This document shows, piece by piece, positions 6,459 to 11,963 of a stretch of 11,963 nucleotides of DNA. The notes below the pieces were generated by a model, which saw only the letters and a program-made list of their open reading frames with translations, was not told the origin of the DNA and searched no databases. Each line of letters opens with the position of its first letter. Within the stretch, counting starts at the first letter, position 1. Position numbers and translations under genes: made by a program. Origin of the DNA: Hyphomicrobiales bacterium (lineage in GTDB: Bacteria; Pseudomonadota; Alphaproteobacteria; Rhizobiales; Beijerinckiaceae); contig CANCAR010000073.1 of assembly GCA_947374125.1 (NCBI GenBank), positions 1-11,963 of the forward strand, given 5' to 3'.

Positions 6459-8365
6459 TGCAAGGGCTTTTGACCATCATTCTGGTTGTGCCTGCGGCTT
6501 ATGCGCTCTACATGGCCGCGCAGGTATCGCGGCATGTGACAAAGGGGGCAGATCATCTCGATGCTGGCTGCTCTCTCACAGGCTGGACGTATATTTTTGC
6601 AGCAGCCGGCGTGCTCATAGCCGGGCTTGGTCCCTTTGATCATTTGCGGCTCGTCGCAAGCTATGGCTTTCAGGCCAATATGCTGTTCTTGTCGCTCGTA
6701 TGCATGGGGCTTGCGGGTGCTCTTTTTCAAAAACGGTTATGGCTTGCCTCGCGGATTCTCGATGCTAAATCTCCGGGCGAGGTTTTTGCACGTTACTTTG
6801 AAAGCCCCTCGATCCGCATCTTTATGCTTGGCGCTGCTTTTCTTTTCGCCGTACCGCTGGCTTCCTATTTTCTCAGTGAAGCGGCCGATCTCCTAGCCTC
6901 AGCAAGCTCAGGTGCAATCAGCAGATTGTCTGCGGTTGTTTATATCGGCATTTTCACCTTTATTTTCGGAGGGCTCGGCGGTTGGCGCGCAGTGGTTTAT
7001 GTCACAGCAGCGCTCTCAGTTCTCATGTGTCTGCTCTTGATCTTTCTGGGTGGCCTCATCACCACAGCCTTGGGGGATGTCGCGCTTTTCCATGGTGGGT
7101 TGCAAGTCGCACAGGGTATTTTGGCTGACGCCATTCCAGGCGTCATACAATTCTCTGGAGGATTGGGCCGCACACCCGCAGAGGGCGGCCTGTGGACGGC
7201 TCTCGCCATTGGGTCTTTTGCCGTGTCGGCGGTGGGCGTCGCCATTAGCCCGAACTTTTCTTTCCTAGGCCTGACAACCAAATCCGGCCGTGGTTTTGCA
7301 TTCTCGCAAGTTTGGGTCGTAGCGGGCATCGGTGCCGGCCTTCTTATGGGTTTGGCGCCTTTCATCGCCGCTGAGTTGGAGAGTACCAAGCCGGATGCCT
7401 TCCAGGCACTCTTCTCAAAACTCTCTGACGTTGATGGCATGGCGGGTGCAGCACTTATTCTCATGTTGCTCTCTGGCCTGCTTCTGGGCTTTGCCTATTT
7501 CGCGATTTCGGGCGCAAACATTTTCACGATGGAAGTGGTCAATCGCTATCTGCTGCCGAGATTGAGTGGCGACGCACAGCGCCTTTCATCGCGCATTGTG
7601 CTTGCTGTCACGTTCGTCTTGATTATCTTTATCAGCGGCTTTGTGCCTACTCTGGGATCAAGCTTCGCGCCGCTGGCCGCTGGGATATCTGTGCAGCTTT
7701 TCATGGCCTATCTCGGCCTATGCTGGATGCCTTGGCTCAGTCGCAGCGCCGTGCTTGTGGGAATGTGTTTTGGCGCACTGGTCGTCTTCTTCACCGAGGC
7801 GCCAGGCCTCATGCTCTTCGATAAACTCTTTGTGCCATTGCCTTGGGGCCGTTGGCCACTCACGATTCATTCCGCCGCCTGGGGGCTTTTGGTCAACATA
7901 TTCTTCTGCCTTTTGATTGCCATCTTTAATCGCAAGGGCGCTGAACGCGCTCACCGTGATCAGTTGCATGATATTTTTGCGCGCGACCACAAGACCGATT
8001 TTGGCGGACGCGCGGCTCAAGGTGCCAAATGGTCACTAACGCTCCTATGGGCCTTCCTCGCCATTGGCCCCGGGGCAGTTCTTGGCAATACTTTTTTCTC
8101 CAAGCCGATCTTCAGCGATATTGATGTGAAACTCGGCATACCCTCTCTATGGGTTTGGGGAATCTTGTTCTGGGTCATCGGCGTGTTTCTGGTCTGGTGG
8201 CTTGCGTACAAAACACAGCTTTCGGTCATTAACACTGAACGATTGCGCCTCGGAGAACTTGCCGAAGATCCGCGCCTTGTCACCAGTGCGCGCCAGCCGC
8301 AGTGGCTCAAACAGTTGGTTGATCGGCTATCAAACCGCCCGGCGCAAACCTCGAGGGCGCCATGA
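6458..8365 (+). CDS. Sodium:solute symporter (SSS)-like permease
   Basis: This 635-residue polytopic membrane protein has about 13 hydrophobic segments. Several stretches fit the SSS pattern. A region near 110-145 reads as ARYF, ESPSIR, then a helix with FAVPLASYFLSEAADLL. FIFGGLGGWRAVVYVTAALSV near 168-188 resembles the GG-x-x-AV-x-x-TD-x-x-Q segment. A helix with FAISGANIFTMEVVNRYLLPRL lies near 348-369. A late HSAAWGLLVNIFFCLL helix is also present. The match is divergent and rests on pattern recognition, so the substrate is unknown; organic acids, sugars and amino acids are all possible for the family. It begins in a 1-nt overlap with the small membrane protein, with GGAG at 6443-6446, and ends in an ATGA overlap with the LysR-like gene. 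It gives the cluster a second transport route besides the ABC system. Confidence 0.7.
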   Translation: MQGLLTIILVVPAAYALYMAAQVSRHVTKGADHLDAGCSLTGWTYIFAAAGVLIAGLGPFDHLRLVASYGFQANMLFLSLVCMGLAGALFQKRLWLASRILDAKSPGEVFARYFESPSIRIFMLGAAFLFAVPLASYFLSEAADLLASASSGAISRLSAVVYIGIFTFIFGGLGGWRAVVYVTAALSVLMCLLLIFLGGLITTALGDVALFHGGLQVAQGILADAIPGVIQFSGGLGRTPAEGGLWTALAIGSFAVSAVGVAISPNFSFLGLTTKSGRGFAFSQVWVVAGIGAGLLMGLAPFIAAELESTKPDAFQALFSKLSDVDGMAGAALILMLLSGLLLGFAYFAISGANIFTMEVVNRYLLPRLSGDAQRLSSRIVLAVTFVLIIFISGFVPTLGSSFAPLAAGISVQLFMAYLGLCWMPWLSRSAVLVGMCFGALVVFFTEAPGLMLFDKLFVPLPWGRWPLTIHSAAWGLLVNIFFCLLIAIFNRKGAERAHRDQLHDIFARDHKTDFGGRAAQGAKWSLTLLWAFLAIGPGAVLGNTFFSKPIFSDIDVKLGIPSLWVWGILFWVIGVFLVWWLAYKTQLSVINTERLRLGELAEDPRLVTSARQPQWLKQLVDRLSNRPAQTSRAP

Positions 8366-8676
8366 GCCACGGACCCTTGCCCTATCATGCGCGGCGCCTC
8401 GGCTATTTCTTGGCTGTTTGCGAGCATTGCGGCATTTCCAAAGCGGCTTCGGCGATTGGCGTTGCCCAACCGGCGCTCACCCGGCAAATCAAGCTGTTGG
8501 AACAGGAACTTGATATCCAGTTGTTCCGTCGCTCTGGTCGCAGCGCTGAACCCACTGATGCAGCGCTGCACCTGGTGGAACGCATTAAGCCGCACATGGC
8601 AGCCATAGAACAGGCTCTCGTCGAAATCCGCGAGGACGCCAATCAGCAGGCCTTCGCAAGAAGAGAGGCGATATGA
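8362..8676 (+). CDS. Stand-alone LysR-type helix-turn-helix protein without effector domain
   Basis: This protein of only 104 residues contains a complete LysR-family winged helix-turn-helix. It has RRLGYFLAVCEHCGISKAAS, IGVAQPALTRQIKLLEQEL and QLFRRSGRSAEPTDAA within residues 11-68. A linker-like helix follows (about 68-92), and then the stop. LysR regulators normally have about 300 residues with a two-lobed ligand-binding domain; that domain is entirely absent. The gene is joined by ATGA overlaps to the symporter-like gene upstream (8362-8365) and to the acyl-CoA dehydrogenase downstream (8673-8676), with GAGGG at 8353-8357. Translational coupling on both sides argues that it is translated and maintained, although it may have arisen by deletion. 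It could act as a dimeric repressor or modulate a full-length regulator elsewhere. It contains the usual recognition-helix residues, so DNA binding is plausible. Confidence 0.85.
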   Translation: MSHGPLPYHARRLGYFLAVCEHCGISKAASAIGVAQPALTRQIKLLEQELDIQLFRRSGRSAEPTDAALHLVERIKPHMAAIEQALVEIREDANQQAFARREAI

Positions 8677-9839
8677 ATTTTACTGACATCAACCCTGATC
8701 TGGCTGAAATCCGCGATGGCGTGGCCAAGGTTTGTGCCGCGTTCCCCGGCGAGTATTGGCGGAACTGCGATGCGGGCAAGCTCTATCCCGAAGAATTTGT
8801 CAGTGCATTGATGAAAGAAGGCTATCTTGCCGCGATGATTCCGGAGAGCTATGGCGGCTCTGGACTAAATCTGACAGCGGCATCAGTCATTCTCGAAGAA
8901 ATTCATCGCCACGGCTGCAATGCAGCAGCCTGCCATGCGCAGATGTATACGATGGGCACCGTGCTGCGCCATGGCAGCGATGAACAGAAGAACAAGTATC
9001 TGCCGAAGATCGCCGACGGCTCGCTGCGTCTGCAGGCCTTTGGCGTGACCGAACCGACAAGCGGCACCGATACGCTCGCGCTGAAGACAACTGCAACGCG
9101 TGATGGCGATCACTACATCGTCAAGGGACAGAAAATCTGGACATCGCGCGCTGCGCAATCGGATCTTATGTTGCTGCTGGCCCGTACAACACCGCGCGAT
9201 AAAGTTGAGAAAAAAACCGACGGTCTCTCTGTCTTCCTGATTGATCTCAAATCACTTGTCGGCAAAGGCGTGACGATCCGGCCCATTCGCGCCATGATCA
9301 ACCATAACAGCACTGAAGTGTTTTTCGACGATGTACGCATCCCGGCGGATACACTCGTCGGCGAAGAAGGCAAGGGCTTCAAATATATTCTTTCCGGAAT
9401 GAATGCGGAGCGCATCTTGATTGCCGCTGAATGCATTGGCGATGCCAAGTGGTTCTTGGAAAAGGGCGCAGCTTACGCGAGTGAACGTGTGGTTTTCGGC
9501 AACCCAATCGGCAAGAACCAGGGCGTGCAATTCCCTCTCGCGAAAGCCTATGCGCATATGATTGCAGCGGAGGCCATCGTTTATCGTGCTGCGGGGCTTT
9601 ACGACGCCGGAACCGATCCCGGTGTAGAAGCCAACAGTGCCAAGATGCTGGCGGCTGATGCCTCTTGGGAAGCGGCGGAAGCCTGCTTGCAAACCCATGG
9701 CGGGTTTGGCTTTGCGGAAGAATATGATGTTGAGCGTAAATTCCGCGAGGCCAGACTTTATCAGGTAGCACCGATCTCCACAAACTTGATCCTGTGTTTC
9801 ATCGCCGAGCGCGTGCTTGGCCTGCCGAAGTCATACTGA
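8673..9839 (+). CDS. Acyl-CoA dehydrogenase family flavoprotein
   Basis: This 388-residue protein is full length for the family and would catalyse FAD-dependent alpha,beta-dehydrogenation of an acyl thioester. The N-terminal helical domain includes PESYGGSGLNLTAASVILEEI (57-77). The central beta domain carries the flavin-contacting FGVTEPTSGTDT (123-134) and QKIWTSRAAQSD (153-164). The C-terminal four-helix domain contains MNAERI (243-248), ERVVFGNPIGKNQGVQFPLA (271-290) and QTHGGFGFAEEYDVERKFREARLY (340-363). At the usual catalytic-base motif, YEGT in many members, the sequence is VAPIST with Pro367, so the common C-terminal Glu is missing. Glu246 in MNAERI aligns with the alternative base used by isovaleryl- and long-chain acyl-CoA dehydrogenases. 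GAGAGG upstream and an ATGA overlap with the LysR-like gene set the start. The substrate is not identifiable. Confidence 0.92.
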   Translation: MNFTDINPDLAEIRDGVAKVCAAFPGEYWRNCDAGKLYPEEFVSALMKEGYLAAMIPESYGGSGLNLTAASVILEEIHRHGCNAAACHAQMYTMGTVLRHGSDEQKNKYLPKIADGSLRLQAFGVTEPTSGTDTLALKTTATRDGDHYIVKGQKIWTSRAAQSDLMLLLARTTPRDKVEKKTDGLSVFLIDLKSLVGKGVTIRPIRAMINHNSTEVFFDDVRIPADTLVGEEGKGFKYILSGMNAERILIAAECIGDAKWFLEKGAAYASERVVFGNPIGKNQGVQFPLAKAYAHMIAAEAIVYRAAGLYDAGTDPGVEANSAKMLAADASWEAAEACLQTHGGFGFAEEYDVERKFREARLYQVAPISTNLILCFIAERVLGLPKSY

Positions 9840-11176
9840 TGTCAAGCATTGAACATCTCATTTCTCTTGCTGCGGTGCCGGCCAAATCCATGCCGGCATC
9901 GGCACGCCACTACGCAACGCTCTCACTGTTCGACTGGATCATGTGTGGCTGCGCCGGCGCGCAGCAGGATTTAAGCAAGATCATTCGTACATACATTTTG
10001 GAAGATGCCGGCCGGAAAAGCGCCACCGTCTTCGGCAGCAAGAGCAAAATTCCCTCTCGCGCCGCCGCTCTGGTCAATGGCACAATCAGCCACGCGCTCG
10101 ATTATGATGACACGCATTTTGCCCATATCGGCCATACATCTGTCGGCATCTATCCCGCAGCTCTTGCGGTGGGAGAGGAAGTGAAGGCGAAAGCCTCTGC
10201 CATTCGTGACGCCTATTTGCTTGGCGCGGAAGCAGCCTGTCGCATTGGCATGGTTTTGGGCCGCGGGCATTATCAAAAAGGCTTTCATCAAACGGCAACA
10301 GCCGGTGCATTTGGCGCAACTGTCGCCGCTGGAAGGCTTTATCAACTCACCGAAAAGCAGATGCGTGCCGCACTCAGCCTTGTCGCTACCCGCGCCTCAG
10401 GCCTCAAGTCGCAATTCGGCACCATGGGCAAACCGTTCAATGCAGGTATTTCTGCCTCCAATGGTGTTGAGGCAGCCGCGCTGGCAAAGCGTGGTTTCAC
10501 GTCAGCTGATGATGGCGTGGGTGGCCCGCAAGGATTTGTGGAAACGCATGCCGAGACGTTTGATCACGTCACACCCTGGCAAGATCCGCCGCCCGGCAAG
10601 TTCATCTTCGAAGATGTGCAGTACAAGCTCCACGCCTGCTGCCATGGCACGCATGCGATGATTGAAGCGCTGAAGAAAGCGGAGGTTTCGGGCGATGATG
10701 TTGAGAGCATCACTGTCACCACACATCCGCGTTGGCTGAAAGTGTGCGATATCAAGCAACCCCGCACGGGGCTTGAAGTGAAGTTCTCCTATGTTCACCT
10801 CGCCGCGATGGCGGCTTATGGCGTTGATACGTCGTCAGAAAAAACATTTACCGACGCGTTGGTCAAAGACGCAAAACTCGTCAATCTCGCAAAGCGTGTG
10901 AAGGTTGTGACAGATGAGAGCTACAATGACACGACACAAAGCGTCGTGATCAAGCTCAAATCGGGTCAGTCCCGGTCTATCCGCCACGATCTCTCGGATC
11001 GTGTGCCGATGTTCGAACTCGAAGCTGGCCTGCGCAATAAAGCCAAAGGACTGCTTGGAAAAGCTCGGGCCGAAAAACTTTGGATAGGAATTGCCGAGAT
11101 TGAAAAACTCTCTGCGGCAGACCTGGCCAAGTTTCTTCATGCCCCGCAATCGCAATCAAAATCAAAAATGGAGTGA
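9839..11176 (+). CDS. MmgE/PrpD family protein (methylcitrate dehydratase / cis-aconitate decarboxylase-like)
   Basis: This 445-residue protein has the usual length for MmgE/PrpD. The signature GTISHALDYDDTH lies at 81-93, followed by HIGHTSVGIYPAALAVGEE (96-114). GFHQTATAGAFGATVAAGRL (148-167), GTMGKPFNAGISASNGVEAA (194-213) and YKLHACCHGTHAMIEAL (262-278) follow. Candidate active-site residues by family comparison are Asp91, His99, His150, Lys198 and Lys263. Members act on tricarboxylic or related acids by dehydration or decarboxylation, but many paralogues in catabolic clusters have unknown substrates, so methylcitrate should not be assumed. The ATG at 9839 overlaps the preceding TGA by 1 nt; this fits better than the upstream in-frame ATG at 9794, which would lie inside the dehydrogenase gene. 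No strong ribosome site precedes it, consistent with reinitiation. The C-terminus is a low-complexity QSQSKSK tail. Confidence 0.9.
   Translation: MSSIEHLISLAAVPAKSMPASARHYATLSLFDWIMCGCAGAQQDLSKIIRTYILEDAGRKSATVFGSKSKIPSRAAALVNGTISHALDYDDTHFAHIGHTSVGIYPAALAVGEEVKAKASAIRDAYLLGAEAACRIGMVLGRGHYQKGFHQTATAGAFGATVAAGRLYQLTEKQMRAALSLVATRASGLKSQFGTMGKPFNAGISASNGVEAAALAKRGFTSADDGVGGPQGFVETHAETFDHVTPWQDPPPGKFIFEDVQYKLHACCHGTHAMIEALKKAEVSGDDVESITVTTHPRWLKVCDIKQPRTGLEVKFSYVHLAAMAAYGVDTSSEKTFTDALVKDAKLVNLAKRVKVVTDESYNDTTQSVVIKLKSGQSRSIRHDLSDRVPMFELEAGLRNKAKGLLGKARAEKLWIGIAEIEKLSAADLAKFLHAPQSQSKSKME
11145..11168 (+). repeat. Short degenerate hexamer tandem repeat at the end of the MmgE/PrpD gene
   Basis: Four hexamers run in tandem: CGCAAT, CGCAAT, CAAAAT and CAAAAA. 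They are in frame and encode the Gln-Ser-Gln-Ser-Lys-Ser-Lys tail just before the stop. This may be a slippage-prone tract of no functional importance. Confidence 0.55.
11170..11173 (+). promoter_or_regulatory. Ribosome binding site deciding the SCP2-like start
   Basis: GGAG lies 7 nt before the ATG at 11181. It supports that start over an in-frame ATG at 11091 that would lie inside the MmgE/PrpD gene and add an unrelated basic leader. Confidence 0.6.
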
Positions 11177-11180
11177 CGCA

Positions 11181-11570
11181 ATGGCGCAAGACATCAAAAG
11201 CTGGGCTAGTAAATTCAAAAGCCTGTCAGATAGCGATCCCGCAATTGCCTCTATGGGCAAATATTACACCTGCACTTATCTGTGGGATATGACCGACAGG
11301 AAAGTCATCATCGAGATGCATGACGGAAAGGTGAAGCACATCAACACCGATCCGCAGCCATTGGACCCTTATGACTTCGCGCTGCGTGCGAGTGCCGCCT
11401 CTTGGCGCGAATTTGGCCAGCCCGTTCCCCGGCCCATGTTCCACGGTATCTGGGCTGCAAGCTTCCGCGAGGATCTGAAGATTGAGGGCAATCACCTGAT
11501 CATGATGCAGAACTTAAGAAATTTCACTTTGCAATTCGAGCTGCTGCGCAAATGCGGCGTTCCAGTTTGA
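11181..11570 (+). CDS. Small soluble protein, possibly SCP2 sterol-carrier-like
   Basis: This protein has 129 residues and no membrane helix or signal peptide. The order of elements suggests an SCP2-like fold. An N-terminal helix comes first, then strands YYTCTYLWDMTD and KVIIEMHDGKVKHI (41-54), a helical middle (DPYDFALRASAASWREF, 62-78), then FREDLKIEGNHLIMMQNL (95-112) and a last helix FTLQFELLRKCG. In SCP2 proteins the corresponding DGK strand, helix and G-x-L-K-I-x-G-D segment form a hydrophobic pocket for acyl chains or sterols. The match is by eye and moderate. It is placed 4 nt after the MmgE/PrpD stop and 18 nt before an alpha/beta hydrolase, so it may hold a hydrophobic intermediate or be an uncharacterised pathway protein. 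Confidence 0.6.
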   Translation: MAQDIKSWASKFKSLSDSDPAIASMGKYYTCTYLWDMTDRKVIIEMHDGKVKHINTDPQPLDPYDFALRASAASWREFGQPVPRPMFHGIWAASFREDLKIEGNHLIMMQNLRNFTLQFELLRKCGVPV

Positions 11571-11573
11571 TTT

Positions 11574-11580
11574 AGAGGAA
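11574..11580 (+). promoter_or_regulatory. Ribosome binding site of the second alpha/beta hydrolase
   Basis: AGAGGAA ends 8 nt before the ATG at 11589. It is one of the best Shine-Dalgarno matches in the window, suggesting good independent translation of this gene. Confidence 0.65.
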
Positions 11581-11588
11581 TAAAAACA

Positions 11589-11963
11589 ATGGTACGCCAC
11601 TCACCTGTTACCGGACGCTATGTGACCATCGAAGTCGATGGCATGGAGTACAAAGTCTTCTATCTTCACAATGGCAAAGGCCAGCCTTTGATCTGTCAGC
11701 ACACGGCCGGCTGTCACAATCATCAATGGCGCGGGCTCTTGGAAGACGAAGAGATAACCAAGAACTACAATGTGATCGCCTATGATTTGCCACGCCACGG
11801 GAAGTCCGATCCTCCCCATAACCACGAATGGTGGAAAGAAGAGTATAAACTCACCAAGGAACACTACGTTAATTTCATCGTAGCCCTTTGTGATGCGTTG
11901 GAACTGGATGACCCGATCTTTATGGGCTCAAGTTTCGGTGGTAATGTCGCGCTGCAATTGGCC
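11589..11963 (+). CDS. Alpha/beta hydrolase, N-terminal part (3' end outside window)
   Basis: The frame is open from ATG 11589 to the window edge, giving 125 residues. It begins with a beta-hairpin (YVTIEVDGMEYKVFYLHNG) and strand PLICQH followed by TAGCHNHQW, which occupies the oxyanion-hole position. NVIAYDLPRHGKSD (61-74) is the typical strand and loop after it. The nucleophile elbow MGSSFGGNVALQLA (112-125) places the nucleophile at Ser115 in G-x-S-x-G-G. The acid and His of the triad lie beyond the edge. The family includes esterases, lactonases and C-C bond hydrolases. The strong ribosome site and 18-nt gap place it in the same operon. It could be a paralogue of the hydrolase that ends at 247, but the two visible parts do not overlap and cannot be compared. 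Confidence 0.88.
   Translation, partial: MVRHSPVTGRYVTIEVDGMEYKVFYLHNGKGQPLICQHTAGCHNHQWRGLLEDEEITKNYNVIAYDLPRHGKSDPPHNHEWWKEEYKLTKEHYVNFIVALCDALELDDPIFMGSSFGGNVALQLA

Noticed and set aside
8017..8595. 192-codon minus-strand open frame spanning the symporter and LysR-like genes
   Set aside because: It crosses two coupled forward genes that both have family signatures; no motif or ribosome site supports it.
8362..8676. LysR-like gene as a pseudogene remnant
   Set aside because: The domain is intact and in frame, and it is joined by clean ATGA overlaps at both ends with no leftover effector-domain sequence; a maintained small protein is the simpler reading, though not proven.
9794..9838. Upstream start adding 15 residues to the MmgE/PrpD protein
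   Set aside because: It lies inside the dehydrogenase reading frame, and the leader shows no family similarity; the ATG at 9839 in the TGATG overlap fits better.
1..11963. tRNA, rRNA, CRISPR array, insertion sequence or prophage features
   Set aside because: No cloverleaf, regularly spaced direct repeats, transposase motifs or terminal inverted repeats were seen; nearly all sequence is accounted for by the listed genes.

Overview
The window is a densely packed stretch of bacterial genome with every recognisable gene on the + strand. Moderate-to-high GC, Shine-Dalgarno starts, ATGA and TGATG overlaps and family content (RbsC-type permeases, acyl-CoA dehydrogenase, MmgE/PrpD) suggest a proteobacterium, most likely an alphaproteobacterium. 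A CCCGC-GAAA-GCGGG palindrome before the first complete gene fits that group, but the taxon is inferred, not shown.

Layout. (1) 2-247 is the 3' end of an alpha/beta hydrolase with an odd Ser/Arg-rich tail. (2) 248-334 is the only sizeable intergenic gap and holds the palindrome. (3) 335-3018 encodes two overlapping RbsC-type ABC permeases, each with extra membrane helices; no ATPase or binding protein is present in the window. (4) 3028-3717 encodes a seven-helix protein that aligns well with proteorhodopsins but has Leu where the retinal-binding Lys should be. (5) 3737-5983 is a long flotillin/SPFH protein whose coiled coil contains a near-perfect 11-residue repeat. (6) 6006-8365 encodes a four-helix small membrane protein that overlaps a sodium:solute symporter-like permease. 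(7) 8362-8676 is a LysR-type DNA-binding domain with no effector domain, coupled by ATGA overlaps on both sides. (8) 8673-11570 encodes an acyl-CoA dehydrogenase, an MmgE/PrpD protein and a small SCP2-like protein. (9) 11589 to the window end is the N-terminal half of a second alpha/beta hydrolase.

From 335 to the end, gaps are at most 22 nt and many genes overlap by 1-4 nt, so this reads as one long operon. It has a membrane half (transport, opsin-like protein, flotillin scaffold, symporter) and a catabolic half (hydrolase, acyl-CoA dehydrogenase, dehydratase/decarboxylase-like enzyme, lipid/acyl-binding fold). My inference is that it takes up and degrades an ester, lactone or acyl compound. 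The substrate cannot be read from the sequence. The most unusual parts are the Lys-less opsin-like protein inside a transport operon, its adjacency to the flotillin, and the stand-alone LysR DNA-binding domain.
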